From Clostridium sp. D43t1_170807_H7 (GTDB lineage Bacteria > Bacillota > Clostridia > Clostridiales > Clostridiaceae): a stretch of 64,000 nucleotides of DNA. The position numbers were made by a program, and so were the translations under genes. Below the pieces are notes generated by a model, which saw nothing but the letters and a program-made list of their open reading frames with translations, was not told where the DNA came from and made no database searches. Shown here one piece after another: positions 48,228 through 57,813 of the stretch; position 1 is the first letter of the stretch, and each line of letters starts with the position of its first letter. The stretch is from contig NZ_JADNLK010000009.1 of assembly GCF_015555905.1 (NCBI RefSeq), forward strand, positions 1 to 64,000, in the 5' to 3' direction.

Positions 48228-49109
48228 CTATTTAACACCTAAAATTTTCAATCCACCTTTTATACATTTTATATCTAATGGGAAATCTGGACCCTTTTCT
48301 CCATCTATATCTGTAACTATATCTTCACTACACTCTATATGCAATCTATCAGTTTTAAAATATATAACCTTATCAGAATCTAGATGCTCTCCTTTAAGTA
48401 CCTTTATAAATAGAGGAATTAATTCATATATTTGAACAGCCTTAAAAACTATTACATCTAACATTCCATCTGTAGCATCAGCTCTAGTAGCTAAATTAAA
48501 ATTTCCTGCAGTTTTACCATTAAAAATTAACATAAGATACATAGTACCATCAAAATTTACTTGTTCTGATGATATTTTTACTTTTAAAGGCCTAAAACTA
48601 GGTAATTCTTCTAATCCTTTTAAATAATATGCTAGCTTTCCAATTGTGTTTTTTAAGTTCACATCAGTTTTTTGAGACACATCTGTAAAAAGTCCTGTGC
48701 TAGCAACATTTACAAAGTATTTATCATTAATACTTCCTAAATCTACTGTAGTTGCTGTGGACCCAATTATTTGCTTACAAGCTTCTTCTATATCAAATGG
48801 TATTCCTAAAAATTTAGAAAAATCATTTGCTGTACCTACTGGCAAAATACCTATAGGCAGTGAAATCCCTTGTTTAGCCATAGCATTTACCACCGAATCA
48901 ACAGTTCCATCACCACCAGCAACTAATACATATTCATATTCTCCTGGTTTAATATCATGAAACGCACTTTCTATCCCACAATCTTTTCTTATTCTATATG
49001 GCACTATAGTAAGTCCCGCTTGTTGATGTATATTAATTATTTCATCTAATTTGGATAAAATAATATTTTCTCCTGAATATGGATTATAAATTAACTTTAC
49101 CTTTTTCAT
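48228..49109 (-). CDS. Diacylglycerol-kinase-family lipid kinase
   Basis: 293 aa, YegS/DgkB-like. Nucleotide-binding motif VAGGDGTVDSVVNAMA, then LPVGTANDFSKFLGIP and the C-terminal DIDGEKGPDFPLDIK. It phosphorylates diacylglycerol or a related lipid, recycling it to phosphatidic acid. Divergent from pssA, which fits phospholipid metabolism. The exact substrate is not determined. Confidence 0.88.
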   Translation of the reverse strand: MKKVKLIYNPYSGENIILSKLDEIINIHQQAGLTIVPYRIRKDCGIESAFHDIKPGEYEYVLVAGGDGTVDSVVNAMAKQGISLPIGILPVGTANDFSKFLGIPFDIEEACKQIIGSTATTVDLGSINDKYFVNVASTGLFTDVSQKTDVNLKNTIGKLAYYLKGLEELPSFRPLKVKISSEQVNFDGTMYLMLIFNGKTAGNFNLATRADATDGMLDVIVFKAVQIYELIPLFIKVLKGEHLDSDKVIYFKTDRLHIECSEDIVTDIDGEKGPDFPLDIKCIKGGLKILGVK

Positions 49110-49333
49110 CGTATCCCTCCTATTATCTATATAAAATTATACCACATATATTTTATTACGCTATATCTCGAATATATTTAAAACTCACGATATATACTAG
49201 GTATATACCCCTTTAAACCTTTGTGTTTTCATGCTTAACAAAATTTTAAATATTGACTTTTGGATAATATTAATTTTTTTTTAAAATTTATGTTATAATT
49301 ATATTTATGTAAGATAGAATTAGGAGTGATTAT

Positions 49334-49855
49334 ATGAGAAAAAGCAGTATTCCTAACATCTTTACTTTTATTAATTTATCATTTGGAATATTATCATTGC
49401 TTTCTACCTTTAATAGCAACTATTCACTGGCATGTATTTTTATATTACTTGCTGCATTAGTTGATCGATATGATGGTAGAATAGCTCGCTATTTACAAGT
49501 TACAAGCGATTTAGGGAAAGAACTAGACTCATTGGCGGATTTAGTTTCCTTCGGTGTTGCACCATCTATATTAGTATTTCTATCATTTGATTTTTATACA
49601 CTAGGCCCTTCAGGTATATTAGGAATAATTCCACTTTTATTATTTCCAATATGCGGCGCTTTTAGATTAGCTAGATATAATGCAAGTGAATTTAATGGAG
49701 TTTTTACAGGTGTTCCTATTACTGTTACAGGTAGCTTTTTAGCGTTATTTTGCTTATTTACCATTAATAAAGCCATTTCCGCAATTATTCCATTATTATT
49801 ATTATTATTAGGTTCTTATTTAATGGTGAGTTCATTTAAATTAAAAAAATTCTAA
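49334..49855 (+). CDS. pssA: CDP-diacylglycerol-serine phosphatidyltransferase
   Basis: 173 aa. The CDP-alcohol phosphatidyltransferase motif is complete: DRYDGRIAR, then G-K-E-L-D and S-L-A-D, matching DxxDGxxAR-x8-GxxxDxxxD. Several membrane helices. Makes phosphatidylserine from CDP-diacylglycerol. Starts with KSSIPNIFTFINLSFG, as typical Gram-positive PssA. Ribosome site TTAGGAGTGATTAT. Confidence 0.9.
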   Translation: MRKSSIPNIFTFINLSFGILSLLSTFNSNYSLACIFILLAALVDRYDGRIARYLQVTSDLGKELDSLADLVSFGVAPSILVFLSFDFYTLGPSGILGIIPLLLFPICGAFRLARYNASEFNGVFTGVPITVTGSFLALFCLFTINKAISAIIPLLLLLLGSYLMVSSFKLKKF

Positions 49856-49860
49856 AAAAA

Positions 49861-49911
49861 AGCTATATCAAAGATATTTAAATAATTTACACTTTGATAT
49901 AGCTTCTTTTT
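49861..49911. terminator. Bidirectional terminator between pssA and the 132-aa gene
   Basis: AGCTATATCAAAG/CTTTGATATAGCT stem flanked by A7 on the left and TTCTTTTT on the right. Confidence 0.8.
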
Positions 49912-50308
49912 AATTATTTAACTTTTCTTCATGTTCTTTTTTATAAGCTTTTAACCTTTCAAATTCTTCTCTAGTAGAAGAATCTTGGAAAAACAATTCA
50001 TTATCTACTTCAGTTAAAATTATCTTATCATCACTTTTCTTTAAAATATAATCTCCAACTAGAGCACAGTATTTAAAATAGGTTTGTCCACATTCATCCA
50101 ATAAATCAATTACATTATCTATTATATCACCTAATTCATTTGCTCTATGGACAGCTTCTTTAACGTAACTACTTTTCGCCTCATATATATTATTTAATTC
50201 CGCTGCCCCTCCTATTAATAACCTATAAGAGTCTACCATTGTTTTTAATAATTGATTTAAATTATTAATATCAACATAATATTCTTTCATTAATTGTTGA
50301 TATTTCAT
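49910..50308 (-). CDS. Hypothetical helical protein
   Basis: 132 aa, acidic and largely alpha-helical, with a coiled-coil-like C-terminus (EEFERLKAYKKEHEEK). No family was recognised. It starts 26 nt after the 143-aa gene and shares its terminator, so the two probably form one unit. Its position next to spoVR-yhbH-prkA suggests, but does not show, a sporulation role. Confidence 0.6.
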   Translation of the reverse strand: MKYQQLMKEYYVDINNLNQLLKTMVDSYRLLIGGAAELNNIYEAKSSYVKEAVHRANELGDIIDNVIDLLDECGQTYFKYCALVGDYILKKSDDKIILTEVDNELFFQDSSTREEFERLKAYKKEHEEKLNN

Positions 50309-50333
50309 TTAAATACCTCCAAATTATAATTGT

Positions 50334-50765
50334 TTAACTGTCACTTTTATTGCAGCCTTTAAGGTTAATATTAATATTTTCTATAAATTCATCATCTAAT
50401 TCTTCAAATACCTTTCCTTCATCACAACAGAATTTTTCATAGTCTTCTTTTTCCTTCAAAGACATGTACATTGTTATTCCATTTTCTTTTTCAGTCTTAG
50501 CAGTACTTCCTTCTACTTTAGCTTTATTTCCACATTGTTTTTCATCCATATTTACTTCTATATTAACAATATCTTGTTTTTCTTTTGCAGTCTTACTCTG
50601 CTCTAAATACTCTTTATTCATTTCTAAATTACTGGTAGTTTTTTTACCAGTACTTTCTCTATACATACTTAAATCTAACTCTAAATTATTATTTTCTTCA
50701 TTTAATGTAAATCCCTCTCCAAAAATGACAGGAACAAAAAATTCTTTTGGTATTGATATAAACAT
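50334..50765 (-). CDS. Hypothetical protein
   Basis: 143 aa. The first 30 residues look folded (FISIPKEFFVPVIFGEGFTL). The remainder is charged and low-complexity, with ENGITMYMSLKEKEDYEKF in the middle. No family recognised. A ribosome site GGAGT lies 8 nt from the ATG. Directly upstream, in another frame from the rubrerythrin stub, GYPKAYFKPYCEIKNV can be read before a stop, so the 5' side may also be rearranged. Confidence 0.55.
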   Translation of the reverse strand: MFISIPKEFFVPVIFGEGFTLNEENNNLELDLSMYRESTGKKTTSNLEMNKEYLEQSKTAKEKQDIVNIEVNMDEKQCGNKAKVEGSTAKTEKENGITMYMSLKEKEDYEKFCCDEGKVFEELDDEFIENININLKGCNKSDS

Positions 50766-50806
50766 TATTTATAACTCCTTATACATTTTTAATTTCACAA
50801 TATGGC

Positions 50807-50941
50807 TTAAAATAAGCCTTTGGATATCCACCCCTTCAACCTTTGCTTTTCCCCATATAAACTATATTTAGTTCTTGCTCTACTTTCTCCAGCAAAGGTT
50901 CTATACAGATTTTTCTCTGTTTTACTTCCCTTTAAATCCAT
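50807..50941 (-). pseudogene. N-terminal stub of a rubrerythrin gene
   Basis: With a good ribosome site (GAGGGGATAAAA), ATG at 50941 starts MDLKGSKTEKNLYRTFAGES, continuing RARTKYSLYGEKQR before the similarity ends and a stop follows at codon 45. FAGES-RARTKY is the first helix of rubrerythrin with its iron-binding glutamate. Intact rubrerythrins are about 180-195 aa, so the diiron and rubredoxin domains are gone. Confidence 0.8.
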
Positions 50942-50990
50942 TTTTATCCCCTCTAAAATACTCCTAATATTAAATTATTCAAAACATATA

Positions 50991-51050
50991 AAAATGATGA
51001 ATCATAAATGATAGTAAACATGTTACTTCTCATTTTTAATTCATCATTTT
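50991..51050. terminator. Palindromic terminator after spoVR
   Basis: Arms AAAATGATGAAT/ATTCATCATTTT with inner pairing AAATGA/TCATTT and AGTAA/TTACT. Followed by TTATATG on the minus strand. Confidence 0.6.
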
Positions 51051-51060
51051 ATCTTTAATA

Positions 51061-52431
51061 TTAATTTACAGTTACTCTTCTATCATTATCGCAGACTATT
51101 TCTATACTTCTACCTTCCTTAGTACGTGTGTTCAATACAACTTTATGACCCCAAAGATCAAATAAATACTTTATTGTTTCTTTTGCATAAAGCAATTCTA
51201 ATTCTCTACCATCAAAAACATGCTCTAATGTTAAAGTACCATCACGTTTATTCAAATCAACAATTCGTATATAAGGAATAGATCCAACTCCACAGGAATC
51301 TGACATAGTATCTCTTATACTCTTCCATCCTTCTTCATCAGAAACCTCGTCTACTACAAACTCAAAACTCTTCTTTGCATACTGGAATAATCCTAAATCC
51401 TTACACAAATCTTGAGTTAAATACTTACGTAAAAATGAATTGTCTCTTTCTATATATCTAACTTCAAATAATTTATCTCTTCCATATCTTCTTTCAATAT
51501 CTTCAAACACTTTAAAACCAACATAATAAGGATTTAGGCCACCTAATATTGGTGCTATAACATCATTATGACGCTTTATAAACTCTAAATATAATCCATC
51601 TGGTAAATCTAAGCTTTTTAAGATATTATAATGACAATAACTTGCCCATCCTTCATTCATTATCTTAGTTTCAATTTGTGGTATAAAATATTGAGTTTCT
51701 CTTTTAACTATTTTAAGAATTGATTTTTCCCATTCTTCTAAAGAACCATATTTCATTATGAACCCTATAATATCATCACAAGGTTCTATAGGTGTCTTAC
51801 TTAAATCTGGCAATTCAATTTCTTCATCACTATTTAATATATCTCTACCTTGAATTTTCATATTATATTCTTCTATTAAGTTAGCTTTGATTTCTTCATC
51901 ACTTAATTCTTTCACACCAACTACCCTTGGTATTTGATATCTAAGTGCATGCGCCGCATCCAAAATCTTTTCAACCCTACTATATCCTATACTAGGATCA
52001 TTTATATAACTTCTAATTATATCAGCATCTAACTTAAACATCTCTAAAGTGTAATAAGCCTTAGTTCCTTCTCTAAATAGCCTATTATTTTTAAAGAAAT
52101 CATTATGACCATAAACATGAGCCATAGTTAGGATTTGTAAAAGCAATGTATTTTCCTTCATTAAATATGCAAGAGATGGATTTGAATTTATAACCATTTC
52201 ATAAGGTAAACCAGTTAAATTTAATGAATATAATGTTTTATTTTTTTCATATGCCTTACCATAACTCCAATGAGGATATTTAGATGGCATACCAACATAA
52301 GCTTCATAAGCTAACATTTCATTAAACCCAACTATTTCAAACTCTTGAGGATAGTAATCAAGTCCAAATTCAGTTGCTTTTTTCTCAATCCTTACATTCC
52401 ACTCTTCTAATTCTTTTAATGTGTACTCCAT
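51061..52431 (-). CDS. spoVR: SpoVR family protein
   Basis: 456 aa, with family segments HWSYGKAYE, GLPYEMVINSNPSLAYLMKEN, HVYGHNDFFKNN and NEGWASYCHY. In Bacillus SpoVR is needed for normal spore cortex formation; the activity is unknown. Start follows GAAGGAGGATGAATA and overlaps the yhbH stop, so it is translationally coupled. Last gene of prkA-yhbH-spoVR. Confidence 0.95.
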   Translation of the reverse strand: MEYTLKELEEWNVRIEKKATEFGLDYYPQEFEIVGFNEMLAYEAYVGMPSKYPHWSYGKAYEKNKTLYSLNLTGLPYEMVINSNPSLAYLMKENTLLLQILTMAHVYGHNDFFKNNRLFREGTKAYYTLEMFKLDADIIRSYINDPSIGYSRVEKILDAAHALRYQIPRVVGVKELSDEEIKANLIEEYNMKIQGRDILNSDEEIELPDLSKTPIEPCDDIIGFIMKYGSLEEWEKSILKIVKRETQYFIPQIETKIMNEGWASYCHYNILKSLDLPDGLYLEFIKRHNDVIAPILGGLNPYYVGFKVFEDIERRYGRDKLFEVRYIERDNSFLRKYLTQDLCKDLGLFQYAKKSFEFVVDEVSDEEGWKSIRDTMSDSCGVGSIPYIRIVDLNKRDGTLTLEHVFDGRELELLYAKETIKYLFDLWGHKVVLNTRTKEGRSIEIVCDNDRRVTVN

Positions 52432-53606
52432 TATTCATCCTCCTTCAGCTCCTTGCTTAACATCAACTTAAGAGCATCCCATAAATTCTTTTTCTCTTTA
52501 ACAATAACAGAGACAAATTTCTTATCTGAAATTTCCTTATTAAATCTATAGTACATTGTTGTTGAATAAGTTGATGGTAAAAGTTCAGCATAGCCAAACA
52601 TATTACTTATTTCACAAAGCTTCTTTACAGATTCAATGGCTCTTTCATTATCCTCAGACCAGTTATCACCATCACTAGCATATACCGGATATATATTCCA
52701 AACATCAGGCGAATATTTTTCTTCAATAAGCTTTAATGCTAAATTTAAACCACTAGAAATGTATGTTCCTCCTGATTCTGCTTTATGGAAAAATTCATAT
52801 TCATTAACTTGTTTTGCAACTGTTGTATGAGAAATAAACTCAAATGCAATATTGTTATATTTTCTTTTTATAAAAGTTGATAATACAAAGAAAAATGATC
52901 TTGCTAAATACTTTTTAGTGCTATCCATAGATCCAGATACATCCATTATGAAAATCATTACAGCATTACTTTCCTTTTTAGGCTTAGTTTTAACTCTATA
53001 ATATCTGATATCATCTTCTCTAAAAGGAAATCTCTCTAGTTCAGTATCTAATCCAGCTTCTTTAAGAGCACGTTTCTTCCCTTGCTTTCTAGCTGTCTTA
53101 GCCATAACTGTTTTTTTCTTTGCTAGTCTTGGATTAATTCCATGCCTTTGATATCCTCTTTTTCTACTAGCACTTTCAGTAATAACTTCTGAATATTTCT
53201 TTTTATCTAAATTAGGCAAATCCAAATCTTCAACAATATAATCCATTAACTCTTCTAAAGTTATTTCTGTTTCATATATATCATCACCTTCGGAGTTACC
53301 TGCTCCTTTATTTCCTTTTTTGCCACTAGACTCAGCTGACCCTATTTTATCACCACGTTTTTCTTCACCTGTACCGGTAGCAACACCTTTATTGTTGCTA
53401 CCATATACAAATTGATATTCCTTTATTCCCCTAATAGGAATTTTAAACTTCTTATTTTTAGTTTCTCCTACTATACTTTCTTCTGATAGTATATCTCCTA
53501 AGTTTTCCTTAATAGATTTTTCCACCAACTGCCTATGTCTTCTTCTATCTTCAATACTTCTATCATGCTCAACAGGATTTATAGTATTGTCTCTAAATAT
53601 AGCCAT
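52431..53606 (-). CDS. yhbH: YhbH/DUF444 sporulation protein with VWA-like domain
   Basis: About 391 aa. Basic N-terminal region ([20 protein letters not shown]), a variable Gly/Lys linker near 95-125, and a von Willebrand A-like domain with a metal-site motif ([15 protein letters not shown], then [10 protein letters not shown]). Start taken at 53606 ([10 protein letters not shown]). An upstream GTG would lengthen it by six residues. Middle gene of the sporulation operon, overlapping prkA closely. Confidence 0.92.
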   Translation of the reverse strand: MAIFRDNTINPVEHDRSIEDRRRHRQLVEKSIKENLGDILSEESIVGETKNKKFKIPIRGIKEYQFVYGSNNKGVATGTGEEKRGDKIGSAESSGKKGNKGAGNSEGDDIYETEITLEELMDYIVEDLDLPNLDKKKYSEVITESASRKRGYQRHGINPRLAKKKTVMAKTARKQGKKRALKEAGLDTELERFPFREDDIRYYRVKTKPKKESNAVMIFIMDVSGSMDSTKKYLARSFFFVLSTFIKRKYNNIAFEFISHTTVAKQVNEYEFFHKAESGGTYISSGLNLALKLIEEKYSPDVWNIYPVYASDGDNWSEDNERAIESVKKLCEISNMFGYAELLPSTYSTTMYYRFNKEISDKKFVSVIVKEKKNLWDALKLMLSKELKEDE

Positions 53607-53611
53607 CCTTA

Positions 53612-55534
53612 TCAATCCTTCCACAAGTTGTTAGCGGCATATTTAAGAATTACATCACAGCAGTGTGGACAATATCCGTTTCTTTGCATTTCATCAACCA
53701 TGGCATTATATTTTTCTGTTTGCTCTTTATCTCTCACTCTTGATTTAGTAATAATTCTAGATAAATCTCTTACAGATGCTATAAGCTTCTTTTCTATAGC
53801 CTCTTTTAATGGTTCATAAGACTTATAATCTATCTTTGATCCATTTCTAACTAGATAGAACATATAAGATGTTACATCTGCTCTAAACCCTTTACTTGAG
53901 GCTTCTGAAATGCCTATTTGCTCTTCTATACTCCTCATAAACTCTTCATCTGGTTTTAATTCTTCACCAGTTTGGGCATCCTTAATTCTAGTTTTATTAA
54001 CAAAAGCCTCAGCATTATCTATATAATTATTGAAAAGACTTTCTGCTTGTTCTCTAAATGAATGGATAAATGCTTTTGTTATTTCTTTCTCTAAAGTTTT
54101 ATTATATTCTTTACGGATAGTATCTTGGATAAATGCTAAATACTTTTTCTTATCATCAGCAGCTATATCCATATCTTTAATAGACTTAATTATACTTTCC
54201 ATTATGCTTAAAGGATTTATACAGTCATATTCAGAATTTGAAAGTGCATTATCAATTGATTTTATAATAAATCTTGTACTAATACCTTTCATTCCTTCAT
54301 AAGGTCCTGCTTCTTCTCTAAGCTCTGTAATATCAATCTTCTTGGTTGTTCCCTTTTCAACTAAATCCTCACCATTATAAATCTTAAGCTTAGTCATAGG
54401 ATCAACCTTTGCAGATGGTGTTAATCTTGAAAGTATAGCAAACATAGCTGCAACTTCAATTGTATGAGGTGCTATATGAGCTTTAAAATTACTCTTCTTT
54501 AATATTTTTTCATAAATTTTAATTTCTTCTTCAAGCTCTAAACAATAAGGAACTTCAATTTTTACAATTCTGTCTAGAATAGCTTCATTAGTATGATCTG
54601 ATTTAAACTTATTCCATTCAGCCTCATTAGAGTGAGCTATTATTAATCCATCAAAGTAAATCATTGAACCTTTACCTGGTGATGGTATAGATTTTTCTTG
54701 AGTTGCAGTTATGATTGTGTGTAAATATTCAACATCATTTTTAAATACTTCTATAAACTCTACTAACCCTCTATTACCTACATTAAATGCACCATTTAAT
54801 GAGAATATTCTTGGGTCATCTTCTGGATACATATCCATCTTAGAGATATCAATAGAACCTGTTAATATTGAAGTATCTTGGTTATTAGGGTCAACAGGTG
54901 GAACAACACCTATTCCCTTTCTTGATCTTATAGAGAACCCTTTTCTTTCAACTGGGAAGTTTTCATATTCTCCATTAAATTCATGAAGTAATCTATACTT
55001 GCATACTGGACATAAATCTCCTTCTATTTGAACACCTAACATTTCATTAAATTTAGGTCTTAAGTGGTTTGGAACTAGATGCAAAGGTTCTTCATGCATT
55101 GGACAACCTTTTATTGTATATATTGGTTCACATTGAACTAATGCACTCTTTAATGATTCAACTAATGATGATTTACCAGCTCCAACAGGCCCTACTAAGT
55201 ATAAAACTTGCCTAGATTCCTCACCCTTCATAGATGCAGAGTGTAAATAATTAACAAGCTTCATTAAGACTTTATCAATTCCAAAGAAATCATCTTTAAA
55301 ATATCCATATTCCCTAATTGTTTCATTACCATATATTTTTCTTATTCTTGGGTGTTCATCACCTTTTAAAACTTCTACCCCCTTACTCATAATAAAGTCA
55401 TATAACCTCTTATGTGCAAGTTTTGCTATATCTGGGTTTTGCTTTACTATTTCTAAGTAATCTAAAAATGTACCCTCAAATTTTTCTTTATTTCTACTTT
55501 CTCTATCTGTAGTTATAAATTCCTTAAAGTTCAT
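53612..55534 (-). CDS. prkA: PrkA serine protein kinase / AAA+ protein
   Basis: 640 aa. AAA+ domain with Walker [11 protein letters not shown], the cysteine pair [10 protein letters not shown], Walker-B-like [13 protein letters not shown], and the C-terminal PrkA domain. In Bacillus it influences sporulation sigma-K genes. Reported activities include kinase and Lon-like protease. Ribosome site AGGGGAGGGATGAG supports the start. Heads the operon with yhbH and spoVR. Confidence 0.95.
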   Translation of the reverse strand: MNFKEFITTDRESRNKEKFEGTFLDYLEIVKQNPDIAKLAHKRLYDFIMSKGVEVLKGDEHPRIRKIYGNETIREYGYFKDDFFGIDKVLMKLVNYLHSASMKGEESRQVLYLVGPVGAGKSSLVESLKSALVQCEPIYTIKGCPMHEEPLHLVPNHLRPKFNEMLGVQIEGDLCPVCKYRLLHEFNGEYENFPVERKGFSIRSRKGIGVVPPVDPNNQDTSILTGSIDISKMDMYPEDDPRIFSLNGAFNVGNRGLVEFIEVFKNDVEYLHTIITATQEKSIPSPGKGSMIYFDGLIIAHSNEAEWNKFKSDHTNEAILDRIVKIEVPYCLELEEEIKIYEKILKKSNFKAHIAPHTIEVAAMFAILSRLTPSAKVDPMTKLKIYNGEDLVEKGTTKKIDITELREEAGPYEGMKGISTRFIIKSIDNALSNSEYDCINPLSIMESIIKSIKDMDIAADDKKKYLAFIQDTIRKEYNKTLEKEITKAFIHSFREQAESLFNNYIDNAEAFVNKTRIKDAQTGEELKPDEEFMRSIEEQIGISEASSKGFRADVTSYMFYLVRNGSKIDYKSYEPLKEAIEKKLIASVRDLSRIITKSRVRDKEQTEKYNAMVDEMQRNGYCPHCCDVILKYAANNLWKD

Positions 55535-55705
55535 AAACTCATCCCTCCCCTTTAATTTAATATATTATTGTATTAAATAGTTATATTCCTATTTTTTTAT
55601 TTACACTTCTCTATATTTTATATGTTTGAATTTACCAATTATTATTAATTAACCATATTTTTTTTATTTATTATATTTACAGCCTAATATACCTTATTAA
55701 TAATA

Positions 55706-55764
55706 AAAATTCCCTATAAGAAAATTATATTAACTATAATTTTACTCATAAGGAATTTATATTT
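55706..55764 (-). terminator. Terminator of recQ
   Basis: AAATTCCTTATGAG-type arm pairs with CTTATAGGGAATTT, then TTATT on the minus strand. Confidence 0.65.
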
Positions 55765-55777
55765 ACTTTATTAAATT

Positions 55778-57532
55778 TTAACTTTTTAATCTTTTTAAAA
55801 GCTCTTCTCCGTATTTTTTAAATTTCTTTTCTCCCATACCTCTAATTTGTAAAAGTTCTTGCTCAGTTTTAGGTAATTTATTACATAATTCAATTAATGT
55901 TGCATCCGAAAAAATTATATATGGCTTTACCCCTTCTTTAATTGCAGTATCTCTTCTCCAAATTCTTAGCTTATTAAATAAATCACTATTAATAACTTTT
56001 TCCTCATTTTGATAACTTAACTTTAACATTACTCTTTGCTTCGACTTTAAAATACTGTAGGATTTTTCATTTAATTGTAGCATTGAGTAAGTACCTTCTT
56101 TTAAATTAACGTACCCAAAATCAATTAATGCTTTTATTAAATCTCGTATAAACTTACTACTATACTCTCTCATTATTCCATATGTAGTTAATTCATTTAA
56201 TTTATCATTAATTATCTTAGGACCAACCATTCCTCTAAGTACATCAATAAGAACTGCAACTCCATAACGTTCTCTAGTTCTATATACACAAGATAATATC
56301 TTTTGAGCTTCTATAGTATAATCTCTAAGTTCATCACTATTTAGGCAATTACTACAATTATTGCAATACTCCCTAATATTCTCTTGTCCAAAGTATTTTA
56401 AAATAAAGGCCCTTAAGCATTCTTTACTCTCACAAAAGTCTATCATGCTTTGAAGCTTCTTTATTTCTAATTCTTTTCTATCTATCTGAACAGTTGTATA
56501 TATTAAATATTCTAATGTTCTAATATCACTTCTATTAAATAAAATATGGCACTCAGATATAGCTCCATCTCTACCAGCCCTTCCAATCTCCTGATAGTAA
56601 CTTTCTATATTTTTAGGCATTGTAAAGTGAACTATATATCTCACATTGGACTTATCTATTCCCATTCCAAAAGCATTAGTTGCAATCATAACATTGCAGT
56701 TTTCATTTAAAAATTCATCTTGATAATACTCTTTTTCTTCATCCTTTAATCCACCATGATATTTTAATACATCATATCCTAAATCCTTAAGATAAAAATA
56801 TAATCCATCTACTTCCTTCCTCGTAGCACAATAAATTATACCAGCTTCATTTTCCTTATCCTTAATTATATCTTTTACTAACTCTAACTTATCTTCTTCA
56901 ATATGTACCCTTATAGATAAGTTATCCCTATCAAAACTACCTATGTATATGTAAGGCCTCCTCAATCCTAAAAGCTTAACTACATCCTTTCTTACAATTT
57001 CTGTTGCTGTAGCAGTAAATGCAGTTACTACTGGTCTAATACTTAAAGAGTTTATAAAATCATTAATTAATCCATAACTTCTTCTAAAATCATGTCCCCA
57101 CATTGATACACAATGAGCTTCATCTATTGCTAATTGACTTATATTAAGTCTTCTAAGCTTTCTTTTGAAAAATTCATTTTCTAACCTTTCAGGAGAAATA
57201 TAAAGTAATTTTATTTCACCTTTTCTACACCTCTCCATAATGCTATCTATACTCTCTAAACTTTGAGTGCTATTTATATATTCGGCATTTATTCCATTTG
57301 ATTTTAAATTATCTACCTGATCCTTCATTAAAGCAATCAATGGTGAAATAACTATAGTAACTCCCTTAAATAAAAGAGCTGGAATCTGATAACAAATTGA
57401 TTTTCCCCCACCTGTTGGTAAAATACAAAATGTATCTCTTCTACTTAATATATTATTTATAATTTCATACTGCCCTTTTCTAAAGGAATTATATCCATAA
57501 TACTTATGAAGTACTTCAAACACATTATTCAT
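55778..57532 (-). CDS. recQ: RecQ-family ATP-dependent DNA helicase
   Basis: 584 aa. Walker A LPTGGGKSICYQIP, Walker B DEAHCVSMWGHDFR, FTATAT, GRAGRDG arginine-finger motif, zinc ligands CLRAF and CNNCSNC, winged helix, and a C-terminal HRDC-like hairpin (LLQIRGMGEKKFKKYG). It unwinds DNA 3'-5' in repair. Some residues of the HRDC domain are shortened, as in many Firmicute copies. Confidence 0.93.
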   Translation of the reverse strand: MNNVFEVLHKYYGYNSFRKGQYEIINNILSRRDTFCILPTGGGKSICYQIPALLFKGVTIVISPLIALMKDQVDNLKSNGINAEYINSTQSLESIDSIMERCRKGEIKLLYISPERLENEFFKRKLRRLNISQLAIDEAHCVSMWGHDFRRSYGLINDFINSLSIRPVVTAFTATATEIVRKDVVKLLGLRRPYIYIGSFDRDNLSIRVHIEEDKLELVKDIIKDKENEAGIIYCATRKEVDGLYFYLKDLGYDVLKYHGGLKDEEKEYYQDEFLNENCNVMIATNAFGMGIDKSNVRYIVHFTMPKNIESYYQEIGRAGRDGAISECHILFNRSDIRTLEYLIYTTVQIDRKELEIKKLQSMIDFCESKECLRAFILKYFGQENIREYCNNCSNCLNSDELRDYTIEAQKILSCVYRTRERYGVAVLIDVLRGMVGPKIINDKLNELTTYGIMREYSSKFIRDLIKALIDFGYVNLKEGTYSMLQLNEKSYSILKSKQRVMLKLSYQNEEKVINSDLFNKLRIWRRDTAIKEGVKPYIIFSDATLIELCNKLPKTEQELLQIRGMGEKKFKKYGEELLKRLKS

Positions 57533-57664
57533 AATAGCTCACCAATTTCCATAAATATATTTCTTTTATATTATCACCTTTTTCACTACTATTACATATT
57601 TTTTTATTTTTTTTAATTTTTCTATTGACTTATTCTTAATGTCATATTAAAATAAATCTTGCCT

Positions 57665-57751
57665 GCTGAAGTGGCGGAACAGGCAGACGCACAGGACTTA
57701 AAATCCTGCGGTAGCGATACCGTACCGGTTCGATTCCGGTCTTCAGCACCA
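57665..57751 (+). tRNA. tRNA-Leu (anticodon UAA)
   Basis: 87 nt with encoded CCA. Acceptor GCTGAAG/CTTCAGC, D arm, anticodon stem CAGGA-CTTAAAA-TCCTG with anticodon TAA, long class II variable arm (CGGTAGCGATACCG) and T loop TTCGATT. Class II arm and anticodon agree on leucine, codon UUA. One of the few plus-strand genes here. Confidence 0.98.
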
Positions 57752-57753
57752 AA

Positions 57754-57783
57754 AAGACTGTATAAATTATACAGTCTTTTTTT
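57754..57783 (+). terminator. Terminator of tRNA-Leu
   Basis: AAAGACTGTATAA/TTATACAGTCTTT hairpin with T7. Confidence 0.9.
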
Positions 57784-57813
57784 ACTATAAATTCTAAATT
57801 TCTTTATATACTT

